64,000 nucleotides of DNA from Aphelocoma coerulescens (Eukaryota > Chordata > Aves > Passeriformes > Corvidae), in NCBI RefSeq assembly GCF_041296385.1, contig NC_091019.1, forward strand, positions 7,649,264-7,713,263, given 5' to 3'. Shown one piece after another: positions 12,851 through 22,802 of the stretch. Both the position numbers and the translations under genes were made by a program. Position 1 is the stretch's first letter. Every line of letters starts with the position of its first letter. Below the pieces are notes generated by a model. That model was not told where the DNA came from, made no database searches, and worked only from the letters and a program-made list of their open reading frames with translations.

Positions 12851-14324
12851 GGGATGCTGCAATAAAGAATGACTTCTTTCTAACACTCCAAATTGTGTTA
12901 TAAAGTTTGTAGATTAGCTAATTTTGGTATCACAGGAAGGAGCTTGAGTAGTGTCAGAAAATGGATATAGAGGATATTGGGGGAAAGATTATCATTTGGA
13001 GGAGGCATAAAAGAGGACTGAGGAAAAAGAATACTCACAATATGCATAGGAAAACAATGAAGAGATTTCTTAACCCCAGTGATTGTCTAACAATTTCCAC
13101 TGACTGCCATGTGCTACTACCTCTGCCCATGGGATGAAAACTCACATTTCAATTTAGTGTGACTCTAAACTATCATATGGGCACCTTTTGGCTTTTCCCA
13201 TGAAGGCACAGCACTTAAAATGATGTTTCCCCTATAGGGCCCCCAGCACTTCCCAGAGATATATGTCAAAGAAAGGCAGCAGCTTAACCTCCACCTCCTT
13301 GTTCTGTCTTATTAAAAAAATGCTAACTGAAAATACAAAGGAAAGGAGAAGTGTCTCTTTTTCAAAGAATACATCATGAATGGACAAAATACTCAGATGT
13401 GACCAGAACAAGATAGTATGGACAAACCTTGAAAGCAGATTTATGCAGATCCCAGTAGACCCTTTCCTTGTATTTTGATGAAAAAAACCACCACCCCACT
13501 GCTATCAGGTTTGGTGCCTGAAGCTTTCATCAAGTCTCATAGAACAGAAAATGCTTAAACCCAGGAAATACATAGAACTGCAGCAGAAGATTGGTAATAA
13601 ACAACCCTGTCACCGGCTAGAGGCTCTCCAGGCAAAATTTTTCTGGAACACACAATGACTACAGGAGATACTGCACTTCATTCTATGTATTGAACTCTGC
13701 TTTGCAGCACTGTCCAGTGCATTTTGCTCATATATTCTTCCTCTGGAAAACAGCTTACAGAATTACTCATTAATTTATTCAGTCAATTAGGTTCAGTCCC
13801 CACCTACTAGAGTCTGGCCTACAATCTTTAAAAATCATTGGTCAGAAGCTGAAGATCCTTTTAATTCAAACTTTATGTAAAGAAAATTGTAGAACTCGCC
13901 AAAAAAAAAAAAAAAAAAGACAGATTATAAAAATAAACTACATTATAAACCTAACCATGTAAATCCATTCTCATGCAGCCCACCCTTGAAAAAATCTCCT
14001 GGCATCCAACTGCTGCTAAGAGACGACCACAAAGGGGTCAAGTAAATTGTCATGGGAAGAGCATCTGTCCCAAAGTTATACTTTAAAAAGATGGTGAATG
14101 TCGATGTTGAGAAATATACTTAGTGCAGGTAGCTCTAGTGTGCTAGAGCAGGTAGTGCTCAGGTGTGCAGCTGCAGGACAAGCTGCAGATTGAGCTCTTG
14201 GTGTCAGGAGCCTGAGACAAGAGGCTGTGAACTGGTGCTCATATAATAAAGGGCCTGAGGACTTGTGGCTCCAGGCAGGTGACCAGACACTCAGAGACAA
14301 GGTAGGAGCTTGCAGATACAAAAA

Positions 14325-14674
14325 TGCTGCTAGCAAGAATTCTCTTGCTATTTTCTAGGTCAGTGGGAGGCTCTTCTCTCTCACGGAAGGTATTCACAGA
14401 GTTTATGGACTGTGAAACATCTGCAGCCTTGAGAGCTTTTGTTTATGCTATAGTAGAAAAATATTTTGACAATGGATGTTTTAGGATTTTAGCCAATCGC
14501 CCCCAAGGGTGATAAACCCAAGGGGTGGCTGATCCTTTGTCCAATTAGACTATGAAGAAAAAGTCTATAAAAGAGTTTGTAAAATAATTAAATCAATCAA
14601 TCTTGCTGCACAATTCCTGCCTGCTGGATCTTCTCTCCTCTTCCCTACGGCTGCGGGACACAGTAATATCGACA
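14325..14674 (+). mobile_element. LTR, right copy of the 11.9-14.7 kb pair
   Basis: See the left copy. This one carries a short extra insertion relative to it (around 14,500-14,520, ...CCCCCAAGGGTGATAAACC...). Otherwise the order of motifs, TATAAAAG box and ending are the same. Confidence 0.65.
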
Positions 14675-15102
14675 GCGGAAATAGGAGCTGATGGCCCCAA
14701 ACTTTCATGTGCTTAGACAGTGAGTGTATAAAATCCCCAGGGTCAGGAGGCACCCATCTTAAGCTCTTGTTACTGCACAAGATTAAATTATTTTAAGGAT
14801 AGAGACCTCAGAGACTGTGCTAGGGGAAGCTTGGTCCTGAGCTGGTAGGGAAACCTTGTCTGATTGTGTGAGTGTGGAGTGTGTAGAGAATCAAGGGGGG
14901 CATTCGTTGGCTCACTGGAGTTTCCTGCTGTAAAAGATTCTCGGTCTCAGCTCAGGTAGTGTGGATATGATTGCCAGATTGGGTTCTGGATGCTTTGACA
15001 GGGAAGTTTCCTTACAGTCAACCAGTTAACTGGGCATGAGGGAATTGCAGTTGGCTGATTTTGAGACAAAGAGAGATGTAGGTCAAGGGCAGTGGGACAG
15101 GC
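14675..15102. other. Non-coding, nothing recognised
   Basis: There is no reading frame or repeat I can name between the LTR pair and the next LTR. Confidence 0.5.
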
Positions 15103-15840
15103 TGTCTCGGTTTTGGGGACAAAACTTCAGGAGGAAACACTCTGGAGTTAGTGTCTCCTCCAAAGGGGAAAGGGCCTCCCCTTTTCCTCCACCAATAAGA
15201 CAAGTGGGTCACAGCAAGTGAAAGTGAAAAAAAACCAAACTCTTTATTAACACACAAACAAAACAGGGTAGAACAGGGGGAAAAAAACCAAAACCTCAAA
15301 ATACAACAAATTCCCAGAGACAGAACAGACACACAGGCTCAGACCAGCCAAGGCCACCCCACGGGCCCACTAGGGCCGCCCTGCAGGCCCCCCGGACCAG
15401 CAAGGAGGGAAGGGAACCAGTGAGGCAAGGGGAAGGAAAGGAAAAAAAGAACAAGAAAAAAACAACAGAACCTTTTTCCAAAAGAAACCCAAAAAGCAGC
15501 ACAGTGCTCCCGGCGCACTCCCTCCCGAGCCCCGCCAAGCCCCAGAGCCCCCAGGCAGTTGGGCCCCAGCTTTTCAATTGCCCCGTTCAATTGTCCCGTG
15601 TCCCTGCCCACCAGGTCCATCTTAAAGGCACGGCGTCCTTGGGCATTAAGGGGACGGTTAAGGAATAAAGCAGCTTCATTACATCACCCCAGGACACAGT
15701 CACATGCAGTTCCACATCCCCATCTGAAGCTCGAGGGACCCAGAGCTGCTGACAGGGTAGCTGGTAATGCCCAGGTTTTGGGGCACATCTGCCAGCACAG
15801 CCTCTCAGGTGAGGTGCTGAGGGGCACTGTGAAACTGACA
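15103..15840 (-). mobile_element. Solo LTR, minus strand, approximate ends
   Basis: The plus strand starts TGTCTCGGTTTTGGGG and can be taken to end ...AAACTGACA at 15,840. The start matches the LTR at 55,979 (TGTCTCAGTTTGAGAC followed by GGAGGAAAC). An AATAAA signal lies on the minus strand near 15,240. No target duplication is visible, so the right edge may be off. Frames of 82-104 codons inside are GC-rich chance frames. Confidence 0.55.
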
Positions 15841-16781
15841 GGTACATACGAACTTTTATAAGAGCCTAGTGTTTGATTATGTTTTGCATTCCTGATATGG
15901 ATTGCAAATGTTTAGTTCCCTGGTTGCTGGTTAATTATGTAATTAATAAACTGCTTCAGTACTGGTTTTTAAACTGCAGGAACTGTAGGCACACCAGTCT
16001 TTCAGGTTTGCATTATAAGACACCAAAATTTGATTTGCATACTAGTATAAGGCATCATTCATAAGTATCACCAAGCATGCTAAGGTGGACAATAGGAACA
16101 CTTATGAATTACTGTTTCTTTTTGCTGCTGATACACAACTAATTCAGAGGCTGAAAGAAGGAAAAAAAATTAGTTGATATCAGTTTAAAAAATAACACTC
16201 TCATCTCACATCCTAACTGAGAATTAGGATTCTCAGCCTGGTTGGACCTTCCAAGCTTACCCTTTCTTTGATCAGATAAAGAGCATTCAAATTCAGCAAA
16301 ACATTGTCCAGATTTTTTTTAAATAGAAAATATTTTCCATATTTGATAACACAATTCTTTGGGAAAGACGAAAGGAAAATGTGCAGTCAATGGGAACATC
16401 TAATTATTGCCTCTCAAAATCTGCTGTCTCTAACTTTCATAGAATACCACTCTCCGTTTATGAATGAAAGAGAATTGCTTTCTGACATTTGCCCATGGAA
16501 CCTTGGGCCTAGTGGGAGGTAAAATCTGCAACGCTATATGCCTGATACTTAGGAAAATCTTAAATCAAACATTTCAAATATTTTCTCTGATTTTGTTGGG
16601 AAGTAAATTGGTTTTGTATTTATTGTGGTTTAGCCTCAGCCTACAACCAAGCACCTCGTAGCTGTTCACTCACTCCCCCCACCAGCTGGATCAGGGAGAG
16701 AATCAGAAGGTTAAAAGTAAAAAAATTGTGGGTTAAGATAAAGACAGTTTTACAGGGAGAGCAAAAACTGCACACATAGGT
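15841..16781. other. Non-coding, nothing recognised
   Basis: AT-rich, with short frames only and no recognised element. Confidence 0.5.
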
Positions 16782-17700
16782 GTCTTGGTTTGAAAGACAG
16801 GTGTCTGCTAAGGAAGGCAGAAGCCTACCTTGGAATGGTAGATGTAACCCCTTTCCCTCCGAGTTATTATAATTTTGAAATCAAGGGCTTTTAGGCAAAG
16901 ATGTGGGAAATAGGAATAACAGTTCTTTATTATTATATATCTATATGTGTATAACCAGTCAAACAAACAACAATAACTATGGCAGTAACAGCAAACAATC
17001 ACAAACCCAGTCCCAGCCTTCTCGGCTGTTGGGCCCTTTTCCCCTTGGGTGCAGTTCTGCCTGCAGCTGGCAGGGGCGCTGGCAGCTCCCGGTGAGCAGG
17101 GCAGGTGTGATGGTTTCCCCACAGCTGCAGGGGGCGCTCCGGAGCAAGCTTGGGGAGCACACCCCACCGGTGGTCTGGGGTCCCAGGGAAGGATGGAACA
17201 AAGACTTCACAAACCCCTGGGCAGCTGGCCCCGGTGTCCAGCTGGACCCTCAGGAACAGCAGGCTGGAACGGCAAGCTGGAGCAGCAGGGACGTACACAA
17301 ATCTCGGGTGGCAGACGTGATATATCCAAGCGGGGAACCCCCTGGAGGTCTGGGCAGGCAGGGCGAGCACGGCTACAACGTAGCGAAGGCTCAAAGCAAC
17401 GGCAGGGCAGGGCGGCCACGGCCCGGCCTCCAGCAGGGCAGGGAAGGCAGCTTTGGGATTCTGGTGTTGTTTCCAGCAGAAAGAAAAGCGGCCAAAAAGA
17501 ACGAGCAGCTTCTCTCTCTCCGAACACTGAGACCGAACTGACCCCACACCCAGGTGAAACAAAAGAGTAGCCAGGCACACCCCACCCCCAATGGGTAGCT
17601 CTTTGTTTTCTTAAGTATCCAGCGATTTGTTGTCTTAGTAACAGTATGGGGGGAAAATTCCTTCAACAGAAAAAAAATAGAACTCCTAAAAACCCCAACA
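16782..17700 (-). mobile_element. LTR (919 bp), minus strand
   Basis: On the plus strand it runs from TGTCTTGGTTTG to AACCCCAACA. It is the reverse complement of the solo LTRs at 46,028-46,940 and 56,838-57,774. Shared landmarks are the TTGATTTCAAAAT block, the TTTGTGATTGTTTGCTGTTACTGCC block and the GC-rich centre. The 212- and 193-codon frames here lie in the GC-rich centre, occur on both strands and differ between copies, so they are not genes. Unlike its two relatives it has no matching target duplication, so its flanks may have been rearranged. Confidence 0.75.
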
Positions 17701-17930
17701 ACAGTCAAAGCAAAACAGCGATTTACTGCTTCCAAAGAGCAGGCAGATGTTTAGCCATTCCTATGAGATCAGGGTCCCATCATACATAATGGTTACTTGG
17801 GAAGACAAACACCATCACTCCAAGCATTCCCCCTTTCTCCTTCTTCCCTTCACTTTATATACTGAGCATGCCATATGGTCTAGAATATCCCTTTGATTAG
17901 TTGGGGTCTGTCCGTTTCCACGCTTTCACG

Positions 17931-18619
17931 TGTCGGAGGAAAATAACTTTAAGGGATGAGACTATGCAATTACATGAATTTATTGTTTAAAATAACAAAC
18001 GCATCAGCCAAGGCATGAGATTTTACAACACCTCTGAGTAATGGCGACTAGTCACAAGATTTAGGGTTACATCGTAATTTATAACTTTCTAATCCAATAG
18101 ACATTTAAAACAACACTTTGTTTTGGATTTATGACCTATCACCTGTGGCACTTCTCACTGCAATGCAGCTATGTCTTGACCAATAACTTCTCATGTCATG
18201 AACACACAGATGTCTCTCTTATACCATCAACATTCTTAACTTAAACTATATAAAATCACATATTTTAAAATCATATATTTTAATCATATATTTTAAAATC
18301 ATATATTTTAAAAAATCACATATTTTAAAATCATATATTTTAAAACCCTCCACCAAAACACCCAGTGTACAATTTTACTTAAAACTATAGGAATACAAGT
18401 TTGTAATCCTTTTGCTTAAAGTCTATAAATCTCTGTCAATTAAGCCAGACCTAGTCTCTTCCAGGGTTGTAAATCAAAGCCTCCTTTAATTGCAGGAGTT
18501 TCTACTCCTCTGTCTCCCACAGGGGTCACCTGTCCAAACCTCCCATGCACCCCCACCTTCCTTGCCAGTGTGGCAGTATGAATAGTAGCAAAGGCCTTAG
18601 CTCTCCAAGCCCTGCTCTG
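17931..18619 (-). mobile_element. LTR-like and internal ERV debris, minus strand
   Basis: The plus strand begins TGTCGGAGGAAAATAAC with an AATAAA signal on the minus strand near 17,978, as in the R region of an LTR read in reverse. The end of the LTR is not clear. It includes the AT-rich tandem repeat at 18,246-18,348 and runs up to the next solo LTR. Confidence 0.4.
18246..18348. repeat. AT-rich tandem repeat
   Basis: About six imperfect units of the type TCATATATTTTAAAA, with CACATATTTT and AATCATATATTTT variants, of about 13-20 bp each. Confidence 0.75.
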
Positions 18620-19168
18620 TGTACTAGTTTGAAAGCAAACCAGTGGGAGATTCCACGTCAGAACTACAGTGTAATAGGAAAATTAAAATAAAGGCAATAA
18701 TACAGAAACACTGGCTTAAACTGAATATGACCTCATGCCCTGTTGGTCAGGGTGGTGGTAGCAGTCCCATTAAATGGTGGCTGCAACATCACACTGTTGG
18801 AGTGATGGATGTGGTTCTGTTGAAGTGATGATCCTGTAGAAGGGTCTGGACTTTCTCTGAAGGGCCAGTTGTGGCCTTGGAACTTTTGTCCTCTGGGAAT
18901 CTAGTGGATAGGACTGCCCATGGTGTTCTGAGCCTCCAACTACATATAAGGAATGCTTGGTTCCTCCCCCTGGGCAGAGTGTCTCACAATGGGACAGTGT
19001 CATTTTATGAGTCATGCAGTGGGAGCTTGATGGCCCATTAGCAGAGGGAGTTATCAGGGCTGACTCATGGAGAAGATAAAGAACACCAACCCCCCCTATT
19101 TTAACAAGTTATGTAGATGGTGATAGAATACATACTTTTGGTTGCATCTTACATTGTAACCTAAGACA
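18620..19168 (-). mobile_element. Solo LTR of the ERVL copy A family (549 bp) with 5-bp target duplication
   Basis: On the plus strand it runs TGTACTAG...CTAAGACA, the reverse complement of the LTR at 3,374-3,948 (shared: the CTAGTTTGAAA...CCAGTGGGAG end and the block around GCTTGGTTCCTCCCCCTGGG). It is flanked by CTCTG at 18,615-18,619 and CTCTG at 19,169-19,173. That 5-bp target duplication is typical of ERVL-class integration. No internal region remains, so it arose by LTR-LTR recombination. Confidence 0.85.
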
Positions 19169-19173
19169 CTCTG

Positions 19174-21552
19174 CAATAACAAAATTATTTATATTATATT
19201 GTGTTCAGCACAAATCCAAAACACAGCCTCATACCAGCCACCGTGAAAAAAATTAACTCGCCCAGGCAAAAACCAGCACAGTATTTTAGCTGGGTAACAT
19301 AGGAGGTGAGGGACACAAGGAAGATTAACCTTCAGACAAAAAATGAGATCTCACCCTGTTTCTGGTGCTCAGTCAGGCCATCCTAGAAAAGGGGAGTCAG
19401 TGCATGAATACCTCCATGTCAGAGGTATTCATTATCACAGCATTGATAGTGAATTTACTTAAATCATTTTGGAGAACACAGTGCAACAGTCAAGTTAAAA
19501 TCAGGAAAAAAAAGGACTGTCATTAGAACAGAAAGAGTATACATGGAAATTTTATATATAGCATAAATCTGTTAGAAAATCAATAGCATCTGCTTCATAC
19601 AAGAAATAAAGTTATGCTCATGCTATTTGTAGTGAATTTCCCCTTTTTAAAATTGGATGCTTGTGCATTGTAGTGGAGGTTTAGAATTCCCAGGGTGTGA
19701 CCCATTCAGAGGGTATGCCTCTGAATTCCCCTTACCTACCCAAGTCAGGGTAGTCAGGTTTTCAAATGTCTTTGGGAAAGTCCTGGAGCCAAATGATGCT
19801 TCAGCAATAACACAGTTAATGGGGAAAAAAAAATGTTTGTTATGTTTTGCTATATTCCCAGTGGGAAAACATGTTTATTCATTTGAGTAAATCTCCTTCT
19901 GAATAATAACCAGAAAAACATTTTCATCACTGATAATGTCTGTTGTACTGTGTAATTTCTCTGTTACATATCCTGACTGTAATATCAGTTATCTCACAGA
20001 TTAAATTATGGAAAACTGGCCCTGCATTTGATGCAGTTTTCAGTGTGTTCTGTCACTTTCAAGGGCTGCCTTTCAAGTGAAAACCATGGTGTTCACTCTT
20101 CCCAGAAAATTGGAGCAGCTGCCTGTTGTTATGCTCTAATCTCATCATGCAGAGATTCAAGCATTAAGCTCCTAAGGGTAATCAAAGTTTTGAAGGCACA
20201 GGTCTGAAATACAGACATGCTAGAGAGAAAGATCTTTCGTCTAAGGATTATATACAAGTCAGTTGTTGAAGCTCTTTTCAGGTTCCAGGTTTTCTCCAGG
20301 CGATTTTTAACTCACCAGAATAAGAGCTGAAGGGGTCAGGACACACACCTGGTGAGCTGGGTCCCTAACTTCAGCTGAAGACCCATTAGTTAACCAGAAG
20401 CTGTCAGCCAGCAGAACATGATCAAGCAAAATCATAGCAGTAAACTGTTTAAAAATTCTAAGGTGTACAGGAATGAGAAGGGAATTGAAAGTTGGATTAA
20501 AATTTGCACTATGGTCTAAGAGAATTTGCATAATCTTTTGAACACAAACTAAGCACTTTTCCATTCCGTTTATTTCCCTTGTTTGTCCAAATAGGGTGCA
20601 TAGTCATAAAAAATTCATTTTTAACAGGTCTATTGCACTAGCCTAGTCCTTCTTAAATGAAACAGAAGATTCAGCATTTGAAATAGCACAGGAAAAGGCT
20701 ATTAGCTAACTGGATGCAATTTCATACAATTGTCTGCTTATCATGCAAAAGGTTTATTTAGATGCAAAGACGCATTAGCTTCCACTGATCAAAATGTATA
20801 CTTATTTCATGTTGCTCCTATGTATGTGGGGAGAATTTCAGTGTGTTTTCCTTAGTACATCAGATAGCAACATTGGAATAAGCAACAAAAACAAGGGATT
20901 ACCCAAGTTGTGTATACAAAGGAGGCTGTATTTCTAATATAGTGAATATTAGCTATAGATGGACTGCAGAAGAATAGATGCCTTTGAAGCAGCAGATGAT
21001 AATGCAAACAGCTGCTCACAAGAGCAAGCATTTAATTGCACCTACTGTGTTTTTAATTTTACTCCTACCATGCTGAGCACATGCAGATTTCAGTGTGATA
21101 TTCAAAAGGAGATCTCAGCTGCTTTATATAATACTTCATAATCCTCGGTATTTGCAAAAGTCAACTGAATGATATTACTTTTGAATTCCAGAAAATAATA
21201 CAGCTTATAGCTTGCCATGGAACATGAATGGGTTTTCATTAAATCTTAAACCTAAACTGCTTCTTGACCTTTCCTCAGTATTACACCTATTATTTTCCTC
21301 TCTAGATGATGCTCAAAATTAAAAATTGGTACACCACCTTATCTATTACTATTCTTGAAAATGACTTAATCATCCTTAAATCTAGTGTAAAGGCTTTGCT
21401 TTTGCATAGAGCTGTTGATAGGATACATAATAGAAGCCCTCAATATAAGGATAGGCCAGATAACTGAGTGTCTTATCAGCATGTATCCCACAGCAGAGCA
21501 CTGTTCTCTGTGTGCTGAACAAACTACAAATTTTTCAGCTCCTGGAAAACAC
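19174..21552. other. Non-coding, nothing recognised
   Basis: AT-rich with short frames only. I see no repeat boundary or RNA gene. Confidence 0.5.
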
Positions 21553-22003
21553 ATTATTAGACACTTTACCATGCCATAAATCGAATCTCTCCTGATGGGA
21601 GAGAATTTGCTGAAAGTCCTTGCAAGGAGTTTAAAAGATAAAACAAGACGTCTTCTGTAGTTTCAATGCTTCTAGATAGTTGTTTATTAAGACTTATCAG
21701 AGGAACAGAGCCACTAGCGTGACCCAGGTACAGCATGGAAGGAGGAAAAGTAGGAGTGAGAGTGAGAGAGAGACATTATCAAGATTTACACAGCCTTTTA
21801 AAGACATTTTAACCAATAGTTACTAAAAACGTACATTATTTTCACTTTCCTACCAATTACTCAGTAACACTGTTACAAAAAGGATAGGATATTGGATTTT
21901 AGAAGTAGTAAGGCTAAGGCTCTGCTAGGCTGTAAGGCCTCAGGTGTAGAAAAAGTTCTCTGGGGAAACAGGAATGGAATGTACTGGGTGGGGAGGTTAG
22001 GAA

Positions 22004-22063
22004 TAGTGAATTAGCTGGGCATGGTGAACCTGTTAGTGAATTAGCTGGGCATGGTGAACCTGT
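22004..22063 (+). repeat. 30-bp perfect tandem duplication in U3, possible enhancer
   Basis: Two exact copies of a 30-bp unit (TAGTGAATTAGCTGGGCATG...) sit head to tail. They are repeated in the 3' LTR at 30,787-30,846. Tandem repeats in U3 of gammaretroviruses usually mark enhancers; that role here is inference from position. Confidence 0.8.
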
Positions 22064-22259
22064 CTAAAAGTAAATTGTTCTGGGTTGATATATGTTGCAT
22101 GCAAGGGGGATTTCAGTGGTAGGAGCTCGTTGAGCATTATCTAAGACTAGACAATCATGAAGAGATATGGCGTAGGGTATGATTATCAATTGTTAATCCT
22201 TGTGATGTATGTTTTACTTTGAAGATTAAATCTTGTATGTGTGCCAATGTTTGAAACTG

Positions 22260-22265
22260 TATAAA
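22260..22265 (+). promoter_or_regulatory. TATA box of the LTR promoter
   Basis: TATAAA lies about 76 bp upstream of AATAAA, the usual arrangement of U3 promoter and R polyadenylation signal. Confidence 0.75.
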
Positions 22266-22335
22266 GAGCTGAGTGAAACGATAGGCCTTTGGGAAGCCTG
22301 ATTTGGGACACTAGTCCCCAGGTCCCCGGGCCCTG

Positions 22336-22341
22336 AATAAA
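22336..22341 (+). promoter_or_regulatory. Polyadenylation signal of the LTR
   Basis: AATAAA is followed by GCACCGCATAAACTG and a GT-rich stretch (TGTTGGTTTGTGGTTTTGG), a good downstream element. Confidence 0.75.
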
Positions 22342-22400
22342 GCACCGCATAAACTGACTCTCTGTTGGTTTGTGGTTTTGGTCGGTGGGCAACAGTTTTC

Positions 22401-22418
22401 TGGCGACCGCGGCAGGAC
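22401..22418 (+). other. Primer binding site, probably tRNA-Arg
   Basis: TGGCGACCGCGGCAGGAC starts with the TGG that pairs with a tRNA CCA end. From memory of vertebrate tRNAs it matches the 3' end of an arginine tRNA (UCG anticodon type). It starts 6 nt after the LTR end, a longer gap than the usual 0-3 nt. Confidence 0.65.
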
Positions 22419-22526
22419 TCCGGGGGTCGTAGGGGTGGTTCGCGGGGTGATCTGCTCCGTGCCGGCACCAGGTGATTTCTGGGGAGACATCAGCCCGTGC
22501 CCGACCCCGCGTCCGACGGACAACTG

Positions 22527-22536
22527 TGAGGTAAGC
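22527..22536 (+). promoter_or_regulatory. Candidate splice donor in the leader
   Basis: TGAG|GTAAGC (cut at 22,530/22,531) matches the donor consensus and lies between the primer binding site and gag, where retroviruses place the donor used for env mRNA. Confidence 0.55.
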
Positions 22537-22802
22537 CCACAAGGTGCTTTATTCCTTTTAAACCGGTGGTGGTAGCCTGCCCGGTAAGACGAGTCTCTAC
22601 TTGCAGGGTTGGGGCATTGGTTTGGATTATAAGGCCTAGGCGCTGGCCGTCAGACAGAGCGAAAGCTTTGCAGAGCCAGCCCTTGCTTCTCGCGGCGACG
22701 AGATAAGCAAGGAGGGAATTGGATATTGTGGTAATTAGTATTGGTATTAGTCTGTGTGTTACTAGGTGTGTGTGTGTTATTGTGTGGTTGCATACCTCTG
22801 GA

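Larger units (their letters stand above)
11921..14674 (+). mobile_element. Non-autonomous LTR element, or two neighbouring LTRs of one family
   Basis: Two closely similar LTRs (11,921-12,254 and 14,325-14,674) in the same orientation flank about 2.07 kb with no gag, pol or env. The middle holds a purine-rich minisatellite (12,440-12,850), an 18-base A run near 13,901-13,918 and otherwise featureless DNA. This could be a coding-free LTR retrotransposon that depends on another element, or two independent insertions. No clear target duplication was found. Confidence 0.5.
21871..22394 (+). mobile_element. 5' LTR of the gammaretrovirus-like provirus
   Basis: It begins TGTTACAAAA and ends GGGCAACA. 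It is identical, as far as I can read, to 30,654-31,177. U3 holds a perfect 30-bp tandem duplication (22,004-22,063). A TATA box lies at 22,260-22,265 and AATAAA at 22,336-22,341, so R probably starts near 22,285. The far end is set by divergence from the 3' LTR flank immediately after CA. Confidence 0.95.

Noticed and set aside
12337..12886. Overlapping frames of 87-118 codons on both strands
   Set aside because: Produced by the purine-rich minisatellite; composition is repetitive in every frame.
16903..17580. Frames of 212, 193 and 173 codons on both strands
   Set aside because: They lie in the GC-rich centre of an LTR found three times in the window; frames differ between copies and overlap on opposite strands.
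18246..18348. CRISPR-like array
   Set aside because: Short AT-rich units without distinct spacers; a simple tandem repeat in vertebrate DNA.
22719..22802. Gag starting at 22,719
   Set aside because: The codon there is TTG; the first ATG in frame is 22,803. The upstream frame is kept only as a speculative extension.
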